64,000 nucleotides of DNA, from positions 3,224,001-3,288,000 of the forward strand of contig NC_091144.1 in NCBI RefSeq assembly GCF_041381155.1. The letters are read 5' to 3'. Numbering within the stretch: the stretch's first letter is position 1; the number at the start of each line of letters is the position of its first letter. The position numbers were made by a program, and so were the translations under genes. This document shows, piece after piece, positions 36,868 through 56,269 of this stretch. The notes under the pieces were generated by a model, which saw only the letters and a list, made by a program, of their open reading frames with translations, had not been told where the DNA came from and did no database searches. The stretch comes from Argopecten irradians. Its lineage: Eukaryota > Mollusca > Bivalvia > Pectinida > Pectinidae.

Positions 36868-39800
36868 TTAAGTCGAGATTTGGATCATTGTTTCTGTACC
36901 AGAAGAAACGAAGGAAGTTCCGATGTTCCTCCTTAACCAAAAAACCGAATAAAACATCTGCTCTATATCTGCGGACACTGCATATTTGTCCTTGCGGAAG
37001 CGCAAAAGTATGGATAGTAAGCTGTTTGTCAGGTTGGGACCCGATAGCAGATTCTGGTTTAGGGACGTTCCTTTAAACTCTGCGGATGAGTCAAAAACTC
37101 CTCTTATCCTCCCTGGTTTCTTTGAGTTGTAAACCCCGAAAAATGGAAGGTACCACACCTCGCCTTGGGGTGGAGGTGCTACCTCAGCCGCCCCAGAATC
37201 CAGAACCTTTTTCATGAAGGCGACGAAGTGGTCTCTTTTGTCTTTATCGGTCTTCAAACTTCTGTCCAGAATCATTGCCCTTTTTATGGCCACCGACTTG
37301 TTGTTTGGCAATTTCGTTCTTCCGGTTCGGAATGGCAAGGGTGCAACCCAAAATCCGTCTTCATCTTGCACACACTGGTTACTCATAATTTCCATGAACT
37401 CCCTGTCCTCTACAGACCAAGCTGGCTTCTCATCATCCTTTCCTCTCTCAAATAATGGGTCATAACGTATCTCCTCCTTTACCCAAAGGTAGTTTTTACA
37501 GGGAGCTAATATGGAAGCATGTCCGTTTACAATGTTGGTCTTGAACGTACTGACCTGGATATCTCCATCTGGAGGATGGGCTTTGTTCAAGCAGACCTCA
37601 CCAACGATCACCCAGCCTAAGCCAGTGCGTTGCGCAAAGGGTGAGCCTCGTGGTCCGGTAATTTGTTGGTTTACGTGATGTGCCTCTGGTAGATCTCTGC
37701 CTACCAGCAAACCGACAGAGCAATCAGGTTTGTATTCCGGAATCCTTGAGCCAAGCTGCTTTAGATGGCTAAAGTGCCGAACGACTTCAGGCGTTGGTAT
37801 TTCGGATTCATCAGTAGGTATATTATTGCATTCAATCAATGGAGGAAGGGAATACATCGTGGATCCTTCACTTGACCGAATAACAAGGCCAATGGCCTTC
37901 CGACCAGACAATTTAGATCTTCCAGAACAGGAGGTAAGAGTATATTCTATTTCCCTCCCCGCCATTCCAAGAGAATCCAAAAGTTCAGTAGAAGCTAGAG
38001 ATCGATTACTTTGGTCGTCAAGCAAAGCGTAAGTTGAAACTCGTTTACTGGGTTCGTCCTCTGAAAATACCTCTACCAAGACTATCTTAGAGCAGGACCT
38101 GCCGTGGAATCCTTCCCCACAAACTAGTGTGCAGTGTGTGTTGACTTTCTGATTCTCACTGCTTTGGTGTGTTTCCGCCTGATTGTGCTTCTCAACCTGA
38201 TTTCTCGGATTAGTCAAATTTTCTTTGTTCCGTGTATGATCGCTGTCCCTCCGCTCATGAAGTACTGTTAGATGCCTTTTGCTACCACAGACAGAACAGC
38301 TCACCTGTGCCTTACAGTCCTTAGCGATATGTTTGTCTGTTGTACAGCACTTGAAACATATCTTGTGTTCCTTCAGCAGATTTTTCCTTTCCTCGATGGG
38401 CCTTCTCCCGAAATCTCTGCATTCGTTTAGGAAATGCGTCCGCGAGTTGTGAAGGGGACACATCTTGGTATCGAGTTCCTTCTCCTTTGAAGTGACTTCT
38501 GTTTTCTTTACTGTGATTGATCTGTTGTCCGTCTTTTTAGGGTTTCTAACTTCCCCACTTGTCGACTTTTGTCCTTCTATAGAGAAACTTGGGTCATTTA
38601 GTAGTCGAGCCATGTCCTTAATAAAGGTCACAAAGTATGAAAAAGGAGGAAACGATACATTTCTAGTGTTCTTGTAAGAAAAGGCTCTATCATTCCACTT
38701 AAACTGGAGACGAGTTGGTAATTTGTTCAAAACTTGCCTAATCCCCAATGGCGAGTCGTAATGCGCCAAAATCTGTTGGTATCTTGGATCTTCCTTTAAT
38801 ACTAGTATTTCCGTTAAAACATCTGCTAACTCATACATCCTCACGTTGTCGATGGTCTTTGGGAAATTGTCAAGCTTGGATCTGAGACAAGCTTCAACAG
38901 CTTCTGGACTGCCAAACCGTTCATCCAATCTCTCCCAAAGCAGCCTTTTGCCAAGGTCAGGATTACTTCCGTTACTGCTTCTAATACTTAATGCATATGT
39001 TGAGGATGTAGGACCCAGCCACTTCACCAAGAGGTCTAACTCCTCTGCTGCACCGAGAGAAGCCTCTTGAACTACTGCCTTAAAGGTCGTTCTCCACGAG
39101 ATATAATGATTAGGCTTATCATTGAAAACGAAAAGTCGAGAGGAGGCTAATTCCTTTCTCATAAGGAAATTCACTATCGTTGGCATCACCTCATCCTTAT
39201 GATCACGGAGTGGAGGACTTTCATCTGATGGTCTTGTGTTGGCAGCACTCTGTGTTTGAGGTATGAATGCTCTGGCTGTGGGACGTAGAGCTACATCCTC
39301 ATGTGGAATGCCTGAATGGTCGTTAACAAACACTTTGGTTCTTTCATATGAACTTTCCACCTCATCCGGCAATATTTGACCATTTTCCTCCAAAGCCATT
39401 TCTTCATACGCCTCTGCTTCAGCTTCTGCCTCAGCACACAGTTGTTCATTCTTTACTAGATCTAGGTCCACGTTAAGCTCTTGTTTAAGCCGTTGAGTTC
39501 TAGCTTGGGTCATGGCCTCCTGCTCCTCTAACTCCGCTTGCTTCCTACGGATCTGGGCCTGCTTCTGTAAGAACTCCTTGGATGCTTTGGCCTTTGATGC
39601 AAGGGCCTTCTTCCTCCTTGCCTCTGAACTGGCGTCTGATCGACGGCTTGAACTTGAATGTCTTGATGATCTGTCAAAGAGTGAATCTCCCTTCTCGTCC
39701 AGTTGGTGTAACACGCTTTTAACCATATCATCTGACTGGGCATCCTCTCGAGTAAATGAGTCCAGATATCTAATACTATCCTCTGTGTAGTTTGCATGCA

Positions 39801-40128
39801 TGTAGTCGACATAATCCCTAGCCCTCAGCCTGTATCGACTATATACTAGACAGAGTTTCGTCTTGGCATCGCCTATATCCTTGCGATTATCCTTCACATT
39901 TGTTACCTCATTGATTACCTCACACACCTCTTGCCAACTGTCTCTAAGTAAAGCTTGATGATTTTGGACTGTTTTCTGGTATAATTCAAATGCCTTTTCT
40001 GTCAGTGTCCTTACTCTCGGTTGGCGTTCAGGCGTAGGTATCTCAGAGCCTGTATCTCTCTCCCTTGTCTGTGGTGGTTGTTCCTGTGTTTTAGGTTTAA
40101 CATTATCACCTACCTCTTGTTCAGACAT
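36868..40128 (-). pseudogene. BEL copy B Gag-protease-RT region
   Basis: Nearly the same protein as copy A over Gag, zinc knuckles, protease and the first part of reverse transcriptase, with only a handful of amino-acid differences. The element as a whole is broken. Confidence 0.88.
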
Positions 40129-40179
40129 CCTGACCGTTGTGTCTATCTGCTATACCTGGCTCGTCAACCCAGTTTTTAC

Positions 40180-41372
40180 TGTTCTGCCCCGTGAAGTTTG
40201 AGACAGACAGATAACAGAGTTCCTCAAGATAACTGCATCAATCTTTTATTGGATCCCGTAAAACTACAATTACACAAATACAAGACAATGTTACAATGTG
40301 ACTACATTCAAAGTTTGTCTATACTCTAAAATGTCTGAATAAAAGGCTATGGAAGTTATACAAAGTTTCCTTGTTTGCGTACAGATAATTATTTTTCATT
40401 CAAGTTACATGTATAACTGATTTACGACAATTCGTGAACTTCTTATATATGACTGTTTACCATCTCACTAACTCATTATTATGAATATAACATGAATTAC
40501 AGGTTTCTACTTTATGAGTAAAGCAAATACATGAGTTTCTTCTTTACAATAAAAAAGGAAAATAAACACTGTTCAATACAACTTACACTGGTTAGGCCTT
40601 TAGTACGGAACTGCTTCTCCGTTACCAGGTATACATTTGTACGTAGATTGACTATAATCAATACAAACGAGACATCTAAGGAAATGTTTACAAATCATTA
40701 CCGTATCTGTTCAGCAGTGAACCCTCCGTGCATATCAAAATGATATGATCAATACTCGAATTATATAAGTTTTACCACCTTATATCTGAAGTGCCAATGT
40801 ACACAGACTTAGCGAAACTAGCTTGGAATAGATACACAATACAAAATATCCAAACTTATTGTGTATACTGTAACGGAGACTAGGGCCACCAACTGAACAA
40901 ATACGGTACAACACATACAATCTGTAATGCTCATAAAACCGCACTTTATGTAACTAGGTGACTAGAATTAGAGTGAACACTTCAAATTGGTACATGAAAT
41001 AAGTAACTTTAAGTGTCATTGAATACAAACAAATAATAATAGGTTTTCCGTAAATGAAAACATAGGGGACGAAATGTCTTTATACAAATTCGCTACATGT
41101 TTAACACCGAAATAAGCAGAGTATGGTATTGACAAGGGTTTCTGGTTCATGCAGCGGGCGCTTGAGTATTTTTGCCTTTGTATTGTTTGTAGTTTGTATC
41201 ACAAAACTTACACTGTGCGTCAATGCGCTCACGTTTCTGTTGTTGCTTTTCAATGCATCGCCCATGCTGTTCACCATGTCAGGGGAGAATACTCTTAGTC
41301 ACTCGTGTGCTTGAAATATAGGGTGTCAGTACATCAAAATGGATAACTCGCGACGAACGGCGTTCCAGCACA
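40180..41372 (-). repeat. BEL/Pao LTR 3 (5' LTR of copy B)
   Basis: 1,193 bp, TG...CA, nearly identical to LTR 1 and LTR 2. The outer flank (41,373 onward) does not repeat the bases before LTR 1 (26,231-26,239), so no target duplication encloses the pair. Confidence 0.92.
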
Positions 41373-41564
41373 CAGGGTCACATGCAGAGGGGTACCGCAG
41401 TGAAAAAGTCGGTTCAAAATAAATCATTGATATGGATATTTAATGCTTTCCTGATAACGGAATTCATTTTCTATGGCTAATTTACAACATATGAAAGCAA
41501 CTCACGCCCGATGCCTAATTTTGAGGTCATGAAGATTACGAAATGAATCAGTGAATATCACATT

Positions 41565-42728
41565 GTGTACGGGCGCTTGATTGTTGTTAAAAATCAAGTG
41601 TACGGGGGCTTGGATGGTGATTGTACGGCAGCTTGCATTGGTTGATGATTGTACGACGAAATGGTTGGTGAATTGAGTAACGCAGCTTTTTAAGCCAAAT
41701 ATTCCTTTCTATATAGCAATATATATCGTTCTATACGATTATTAAATTACTGATTGAAACGATACGCAATGTAGAATGATTAATCATTTTGATTTTGATC
41801 AATTCAGGCAAAAATTGTTCTTTTCAATTAATTTTGAATTTGGGCAACTAAAAGTATTAAAACATTATCTTTAGATAAAAATAAATAACTGCAAATGATA
41901 AACAATAAATCTGACAAATAAGGATAGGATGCAAAATTAAAAGGGAAAATGTAAGAAACGGAACCATATCAATAAAGGGTGACATCTGGACAGGTGTGCA
42001 TTAAACTGAAGTTCCGTGCTGTATTCTCGAATTATAGAGTTCATTGGTTTATCATCAAACACGATTGCATTGCAAAATACATCGTCAATATTTAAATCTG
42101 TAATGACGAGTTTTGCAGCTGCTGAGGGTTACAGACTTTCCGTCAAACATTGCACCGTAAATATCGTTAAATATTACAATAAACTATGCTAAAATATACT
42201 ACTCACCTTCGTTGTGTTGGAGCATTGTGGAAAATACCTGATTGGAGTTTTTCTTGTACAAACGCGATGTTAAACAATGCTATGACAAATATGTATTCGT
42301 AGCCATGGTTTACAGTTCAAAAGTAAAATTACTTGAATCTTACCAGATGAAATTATATTTCTGATCGAAATCGGCGCTATATGGTTGTGTAATACAAGTA
42401 CATTCCTTCCTCAAATGATCCCCTCCGTTAAAGAATTTAACAAAATTGCCAGCAAACAAACAAACTGATATTGTATACAGAATCTACAGACCAACCAACA
42501 TCCATCATCTTCGTCTGGTAGGGCTACTATTCCATTGGCATCTTAACATGAGATCTACGAAGACATAGACGTCGGGAGAAAACTTTACATCTGTCTTTTG
42601 GACGACTAGACACTATCTGTTTTAAATATATTGTGAAGATTGTCATTTTAATGATCCCAAGTCCCCGTACACCATTTTTATCGCATAAACCAAGTCCCCG
42701 TACACCAGTTTAGCAAGTCCCCGTACAC
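41565..42728. repeat. Segment bounded by inverted GTGTACGGG motifs, possible non-autonomous element
   Basis: GTGTACGGGCGCTTG at 41,565 and GTGTACGGGGGCTTGG at 41,598 face three inverted copies (CAAGTCCCCGTACAC) at 42,658, 42,691 and 42,714. A weaker GTACGGCAGCTTG lies near 41,623. The interior has no open frame. Clustered subterminal motifs in inverted orientation are typical of small DNA transposons, but I see no target duplication. The stretches between 41,373 and 43,160 that lie outside this feature and the 42,889 repeat show nothing else. Confidence 0.45.
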
Positions 42729-42888
42729 AAGCTAAATTTTGAGTCGTCTTGTTGAAACATCCATGGCCACGACAGTATGAAATTGGCCTGTCCCGGGTCC
42801 CCACAGTGATGCCGTTATACGGCTCTTTTGATGTACAACAAACGACTAAATTACCCGTTCTGTTGCCTCCAGTTTTACTATGAGATAG

Positions 42889-43043
42889 TCTAGGGGTATA
42901 TAGAGATCGTAAGTGATCGGAATCACTGGAGTACCGAGGATGGTCTAGAGGTATTGAGATCGTAAGTTATCGAAACCCTGGAGCATCGAGGATAGGGGTG
43001 TAGAGATCGTAAGTGATCGGAATCCCTGGAATATCGAGGACGG
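42889..43043. repeat. Short tandem repeat, three units of about 50 bp
   Basis: Three imperfect copies, each containing GAGATCGTAAGT followed by ATCG and a GGAGYAYCGAGGA-like end, at 42,889, 42,943 and about 42,992. Confidence 0.8.
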
Positions 43044-43163
43044 GTGACTGGGAGAGGACATGAAAAATAAAAAGATTTTGCAATTTTGCATATGAACACA
43101 ATTCAATTGTGTTGACATGCATTACTTATTGCTGTCACATGGTAGTATTGTGAAAAGATAAAT

Positions 43164-44462
43164 AGGTGGGCAAAAAGATGGCTTGAATCTTTTAATCCCA
43201 ATAAGACTGAAGTGCTCTTCATTTCAAACTTGAATGACATTGATGCAGATTTAGATTTGATTTTTGATGGTAACTTTCTAACTTTTAGTCAATTTTATAG
43301 ACACCCTGGGGTAACTTTTAATTCAAATGCCAATTGGTCTGATCATGTCAATGAAATCTACAAATCTGCATGAAGAAAATAAATGTATTGCGTAAACTTA
43401 AATATATGCTAAAACGTGATACACTTTTACAGATTTATAATTCATTTATGCTGCCGATTTTAGAATATGCTTGTGAAGTTTGGGATAGTTGTTTCGCAAT
43501 TGATTCAGACAAGTTAGAAAGGGCACAAAGCAAGTAGCAAGAATAATTACGGGTTTGCCATTATTTGCAAAGAATGAATCTCTTTATATATATATAGTGA
43601 ACCAGGTTTAGAATTACTAAGTGATAGAAGAGCAAGAAGAAAACTTAAATTATTACATAAGGTGAAAACTCATGATACTCCTAACTTTCTTTCGAATCTA
43701 TTACCTCCCACAGTTGGTGAAAATAATCAATATGCTCTAAGAAGCAATATCGACTTTTGTATTCCAAACTATCGACTCTCCTCCACTCTCAAGTCTTTCT
43801 TACCTTCTACTTTAAGAAACTGGAATAATTTAGATAATGATATTAAGTCATTATCCATTTCTTCTATTAAGATTGCTCTTTCCCAAAAAATAGTCTCTCA
43901 TCGACCAATTTATTTTAGCTATGGTGACAAAAAACATAAATAAATAAAAATATTCACACCAGATTGAGGCACAAATGTAGCACTCTAAATGAAGATATTT
44001 TCCGTTACAATATAGTCGAAAATTCTTGTACAAACTGTGGAAATCATTGTGAAAATGCTTATCAGTATTTCCTAGAATGTCCAAATTTTTTAGATGCCCT
44101 TACAAAGTTAATTAGCGAAATTAATGAGATACACCTTAATTTGCTGCTTTTTGGTGATGAAAATTTGGCTTTGGAGATAAATTGTAAAATTTTGGAACAT
44201 GTGCAATCGTATATTAGATCCAGTAGAAGATTTTGAACATATATATAAGCTTTATACATACAAAAGTTTTACTACACAATTATCATTAAACTTATTTAAA
44301 GTTATAATATTTGAATTATTTAATCTGTGTAAGATATCTAAGTCATTATGCATAATATGTTAATTGTGTTATAATGTTAGGAGGCAGCTGTTTAAGTTGG
44401 AATAACTTGTGCCTAATCCTTTTGTGTTTTACAATAAAATATGTTTAAAGTAAAGTAAAGTA
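43164..44462 (+). mobile_element. 5'-truncated non-LTR (LINE) retrotransposon
   Basis: The plus strand carries the C-terminal third of a LINE reverse transcriptase ORF: RWLESFNPNKTEVLFIS, then KINVLRKLKYMLKRDTLLQI, then MLPILEYACEVWDS and ERAQSK. Next comes the tail region, with LRSNIDFCIPNYRLSSTLKS (43,740-43,800) and a cysteine-rich end (CTNCGNHCENAYQYFLECPN, about 44,025-44,085). Frameshifts and a stop near 43,373 interrupt it. The 3' end has AATAAA at about 44,436 and an AAAGTAAAGTAAAGTA tail ending near 44,462. The clade is uncertain; jockey/CR1-like by the tail architecture. The endonuclease and the RT core are absent. Confidence 0.85.
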
Positions 44463-45427
44463 GTACATGTATTGTGTTCGTACGCAATCGTGTCCTCTCC
44501 CAACGACCGTAGATAGAGACTATAATGTACTTAATTCAATGCTAGGATTTCCGAAGTTTTCTTTTAAAAAACTCATGTCTGAAATTTCGATACACATTGC
44601 ATTCCATAAGGGAATAGAATTCACCCCGAATATTAGCATTGCCGAATGAAATATTCTCTCTGATTTCGATGCTGAAATATACTGAACTTAAGTGCCCAGA
44701 AGGCCTTATAAAATTAGGTTTATAAAAGTTAATTGATAGGTATAATACACCAATTTATATTAGTGATGTGTAAGGCTGCATTGGATGGCAGTGCAATATA
44801 ACCTTGTGACATTAGACATTTCAACAGAAACTCCATTGCGTAGTATATTTAAAATGATATCTGTAACATATTACGTAATAACGTCGACGTATGGGAGAAA
44901 ATAACTTTTTGTATGCGGATAGATAGGAAAAGGATATTTTACCATCAGGATCACAAAATGTTGTAAAATCCTCAGCAAACCTTAGTATTACGACATGTTG
45001 TGATCCTCAGGTCTCTATCCGACCTATCCACATACAATGTATATGTATTACGAGTCTTGTTCAGTCATTTATCAAACGTACATACCTTCCTGTCGAAAAA
45101 GTGGTCTTTCTATTTTTATAAATAGCTCCAAATAACATTTATGAAAAAAATCCAAATAATATAGAAACATGTAGACAGAATTATGCAAGAGGAGTCTTAT
45201 GGTAGAATTAATTCATTTATTAAACGTATATACACTGTAATTTCCTGTCGGAAAATATGTCGGAATCAGAATATATGAAAAGTTTCCAAAAACATGTAAA
45301 TACATGTATACATTTTTTGTATCTATAACGACGGACATTTTTAATATACTTAATGTAGTTCTATTTGATTAAAAAATGTCCTATTTGTGACAAAGTTGCG
45401 TTAGAAAGAGAAACACCAACATCAAAG
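44463..45427. other. Intergenic, one short direct repeat
   Basis: No gene is seen. About 90 bp near 45,066-45,160 recurs imperfectly at 45,212-45,300; both start with TTTAT(C/T)AAACGTA and contain TTCCTGTCG. Otherwise it is AT-rich and unremarkable. Confidence 0.45.
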
Positions 45428-45527
45428 CACAGGGCCTCGTTACTAATGATGGTATATGTAAGATAGGTCACGTCTATTACATACATTAGTGTAATGTATG
45501 TAAAATCATTAGTAACGAGGCCCTGTG
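45428..45527. mobile_element. 100-bp foldback MITE
   Basis: Perfect 23-bp inverted ends begin CACAGGGCCTCGTTACTA at 45,428-45,450 and close at 45,505-45,527. ATCAAAG directly precedes the left end (45,421-45,427) and directly follows the right end (45,528-45,534), giving a 7-bp target duplication (8 bp if the flanking C is counted). There is no coding content. Confidence 0.88.
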
Positions 45528-45534
45528 ATCAAAG

Positions 45535-45968
45535 CAAAAAATAAATCCTGTTTATAACATTTAATCTAATTCTGATGTTTGTTTAATAACTGTTCATTCA
45601 TATGGGGAAAAATACAAAAACAAAATAATTGTTGACGGGGCAAGCACAGAAAGGTTGCTGATTAACATTTTCGAGGTGATTAATAGGTCTATTTGGGATT
45701 TAATTTCAGCATGAAGCCATTATTTCCTATAATGTTGCAGTTCTATCTTTAGTTTGTTTTAATCTAACTAATTTTTGTTAAAATTAAACAAAAATCCCAA
45801 CAACAAAAATATTCTTATTTACAGGATGCTCTACTGGCCCTAGTTGGGATTCGATAGAGGATCGTTGTGAGGAGTATCAAATGGTTACTGAAACGTTTAG
45901 ATGCAGAGTCGGAAGTGAAAATGTTTAAGCGTTTCTCATACACAGATCGCAGGTTTCCAACAAACAAC
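45535..45968 (+). promoter_or_regulatory. Upstream region and 5' leader of DPCD
   Basis: This must hold the promoter and 5' UTR of DPCD. No TATA box or initiator can be pointed to with confidence. The last 130 bases before the ATG are less AT-rich than the rest and probably belong to exon 1. The start codon context is AACATGG, which is favourable. Confidence 0.4.
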
Positions 45969-52705
<6,737 letters not shown>

Positions 52706-53245
52706 GGATCTTGTTGTGATTATCAGATATACAATCTAGGATGGCAGCTGTGATAGATCAAACACGGATCAGCTACATGACTAATGTACTGGTCGGAATG
52801 TGAAAATATCTTTCATAACAGAGAATGGTGAATGAAGCAGTTCATCATTACTGGTTTTGATATTAGAGTTTACAGAATTATTTATGAATGTGAAGGTTGT
52901 TTATGCTACTTGGTAGGTAATTTGATCTCGTCTGAACGTAAAAGATTTCTGATCTGACACATGACTGTTCTAACGTACAGGGGTTGATACTATGAATCTA
53001 ACAGTAATTCATTTGTATTGGGCTGCCAGGTTGTCTGATAATTAAATGAATCTTTGAGACCTCCTGGCTGACTACACTTTTCATTCATGAACCATTATGG
53101 TTTTTTGTCTCAATAGGCAAAAAGAAAACATATTCAGGAAATTTCATTGTGTAAAAACCTTGCAATCAAATATTAGAATCCATTCATACATGTGTATGTA
53201 CTAGTACTGTGGACCGAAATTTAGTAAATAAAGTTAGTTTACAGT
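52706..53245 (+). other. Probable DPCD 3' UTR with polyadenylation signal
   Basis: An AATAAA at 53,227-53,232 is the first good poly(A) signal after the DPCD stop, giving a 3' UTR of about 0.54 kb. Later signals (for example near 53,810 and 54,690) could be used alternatively. Confidence 0.5.
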
Positions 53246-54892
53246 AATTTACTATGGCAAAACAAATTCTGTTTATTAGAACATAAATTAGGATGAATGG
53301 AAATGAAATACAGGTCTATTGGACTGAAATAAAAACCCATGTGTTCAGACTGCATACAGTCTTAGCAGTTAGATAATTATTGATTTTACATGATGTCATG
53401 CAAATACTATATGGCCCATCAGATATTTAACATCATTTACTTGTAATATGAAAATGTTATATTTTTTCCTTTTGTGTATATTTAACATATTATTTTTAGG
53501 GATAACAGTTCCTTAATTAAGTACTAGAATTTAGTCTTCCTTTGCCATTACATATGTGATATACTGATGAATGTTGAAGGGAGATAACTCTCTCTTCATC
53601 TGACTTTACACACAATGTAATCATTGTAAAGGACAGATAACTCTGTCTGCCTTATGTTTTATTCAGACTAGTGGATGGAATAATACTGTAATGTTACGCA
53701 ACATAATAACGTATAAAGAAGTACCAGGTACTGTGTTTGATCCAATAATCACCCAGGAAAAATGAGAGAGAGAGAGATAATGAGAATTTAGGGTGCATTT
53801 AAAAGAAATAAATCTAGACCTTTCACAAAATTGTTACTTAAGTATACATATCAATTTATCAAAGAAGTAGAACAAATATACTTTATGGAAACACATTTAG
53901 ATTCTTCTAGATCAAAGACAAGACCAGTCCATTATGAAATTTCAAGGGTAAATAAGTTAATGCAAATATCAAGATACACTTATAAACCTGCACAGACAAT
54001 AAACACTTGAGCTTAGGTTTTCTCAGAATTTTATAATTTCTGAAAAAATATGTGATAATTATGAATAAGCCCAATTTAATGGGTTTTATTGAAATTATGC
54101 CTTTTACATGACATAGACATGATATAATTCAGTTGTGCTTTGCTAGAGCCAAGGCCTGAAGAACAAATTGACATCAGCCAATATACAGGTATACATGTTT
54201 TTACCCTGAGAGAGAGATAGAGGCATAATGAACTCTGTATTTCTAAGCCTTGAAAACTGAGTGATACATGTAGAATATTTTCTATTCTTACAAATCCAAT
54301 ATATACCACATTCCTTATAAATATTCAGCCCTTTTTTAAAAAAAAAAAACCCAAAAAACAATGTAACATAAAGTTACTAATAATATAAAGTGATATCGTG
54401 TTCATTGAAAAACATAAAACATGTTCATTTATTGTTGAATTAAATGTTCATATTGTGTCTGAAACTGTTCAAAAGATACATGTACAGAATTTGAAAACTG
54501 AACTGAACTCCTTGATATTGTTTAATTATAAATTAACTTTAATTGAATGTATTGAAAATTTGAAAGAAACTTCTTTTTCAATCCAAGCTCTAATGAAGTT
54601 GATTTATTTTTGATTTTTTTTCTTGATTTCTGTTTTTCATTTTCTAATCAAGTGAAATGAATCAAGGACATGACCTATATGACCGTGAGAAAATAAAAGA
54701 TTAAAACAGCTGGGTTTGATTGTTGTTATTGCCTACCTTAAGCAGCAGAACACTCTATATGTAGTTGTGTGTGCCTTCTAAACGATGGGGAAGACAGCAA
54801 TAGGCCAGTAGGATGTATGGTTTCTCTATAGTAAACTAGATTGGAACCACCAATTAGCACATCCTACCTGGTCATGCTATACTGACAACAGA
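53246..54892. other. Intergenic, nothing identified
   Basis: AT-rich. There is a short GA microsatellite near 53,765-53,782 and no coding region. Confidence 0.4.
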
Positions 54893-55110
54893 CACTTTGG
54901 TCTATTGGTCCTGTATCTGGTATACAGCTAAAACCGCTAAAATGACCGTCTCCATGGTGCATTGCGCTGTGTACGAGTGTCTGTGTTTTGGAAGGCTTCG
55001 GTATAATGGAACTCTTGCTCTCTTAAACTGCTGCATGGAACACCACTTGTGGTCAAATTATACTGAAAACGGACAAAGCAGTCGTCCTACTCCTTTTATG
55101 GTTAACGCTT
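54893..55110 (+). repeat. Dispersed repeat family R, copy 1
   Basis: Shares with 56,690 and 59,963 the sequence of landmarks GTGTTTTGG-AGGCTTCGG, TATAATGGAACTCTTGC, then an ATTATACTGAAAACGG stretch and CAGTCGTCCTACTCC. No coding function is seen. Confidence 0.65.
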
Positions 55111-55619
55111 AACAAGAAATCGGAAAGTATCCACTATATTTTTTCGGCAATAAGACAGAATTCAGAGCTTCCCTCAAATGAACGAACCTAGATTAAGAAC
55201 GACAACACGCGTACGTACGCGGCCTACTATACCATTTGGCCGGGTACGAAATGGTCCGTATAGGTCGTAGTGGAGCACTGCCTCAGAAAATTACCCGAAC
55301 ACAATTTTCGTTACTTTGTTGAAGTTTCCAATTATTTTAAGCGCATACATGCATTTATATATTATTTTTTGTCCAAAACAAACATAACGACCAATCTTTA
55401 TATCTACTTTACCTCTCATAAGACATCAAATACATAATTTGTAGACTTGTCATATATTTTTTCTTCGAAACGACCATCATATTTATATGTAAAAAAAGAT
55501 AACGTTCTGCTGTGAATTTGATACTTTATACGGTCAGTCTTATTACCTAGTAGGTAAGCGATATCAAACAAGTAAGGTAAATACTTACAGACGTTTTAAT
55601 AATGGTTTGCACCAACACT
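55111..55619. other. Intergenic, nothing identified
   Basis: No gene is seen. There is a GC-richer patch with ACGCGTACGTACGCGG near 55,207, a short palindrome-like run of unknown meaning. Confidence 0.35.
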
Positions 55620-55805
55620 GTTTTACTACATTAGCAGTAATAGGCACCGATTGTAGCAAGGACGACACCAATATCTGTCTAAAGTCTTTTGAGCTACAAT
55701 ATTGCAGCTAGAACGAACCCACAAATCAAGGCCAAATATGAGATCATGTCGAGGAAGACACTAGAAAAAGAAAGATAAGATCCTAAATTTAGTCGCCTTT
55801 AGGAG
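55620..55805 (+). repeat. Dispersed repeat family R, tail copy
   Basis: Ends in TGTCGAGGAAG ... GATCCTAAATTTAGTCGCC, the same tail as the minus-strand copy at 56,270 and, more loosely, 57,045 and 58,540. Confidence 0.55.
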
Positions 55806-56269
55806 CATATGTACAGTGAAGCATGTATTATTCTAATGCCAAAAAGTGCATACAATCAGTCAGCACACTCCCTTTAGACCAAGTACTAATCGGAAGAAAG
55901 CAGTGCCTACAACTTATTTGGACGTTGACATGTCACCACATGGACGAATACTCGGCTTAAGGCCGGGATACATTGTTTAGCGAGACGTTAGAAAGGAGAA
56001 AGTCTGTTCTGAAACTGAACAAAGATTTCAAATTGACACTTTTATTAGCACGTAGTAGAGCAGCACTTTCTAAAAATACTTGCTCAATACAATTTCAAAT
56101 TACATGAAAAAATAGAATATTTTATAATTAATTTAGTAGGTCACAGTATCACCTTATATAGTGAGTGTCGTTTACCATGAACATTTGACAAAAGCAAGAA
56201 TGTGTTCTGTAAAATTAGTAAAAAATGATTGTTTTCTGATTTTCTGTACTTAAAATTAGGTTAATATAT

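Larger units (their letters stand above)
33537..41372 (-). mobile_element. BEL/Pao LTR retrotransposon copy B (fossil, broken)
   Basis: Bounded by LTR 2 and LTR 3, same orientation as copy A. The internal part (about 34,727-40,179) is shorter than that of copy A. Over about 36.1-40.1 kb it is almost identical to copy A. The left part is noisier. Same parts as copy A: Gag, protease and RT are recognisable, and the integrase region is only partly present. It is broken, with a dozen or more breaks. Very young by sequence, like copy A. Confidence 0.9.

Noticed and set aside
55740-55800. Possible minus-strand terminal exon with a TTTCTTTTTCTAG acceptor and a hydrophobic tail
   Set aside because: The stretch matches the tail of the dispersed repeat family at 56,270 and 57,045, so the splice-like signal is part of a repeat.
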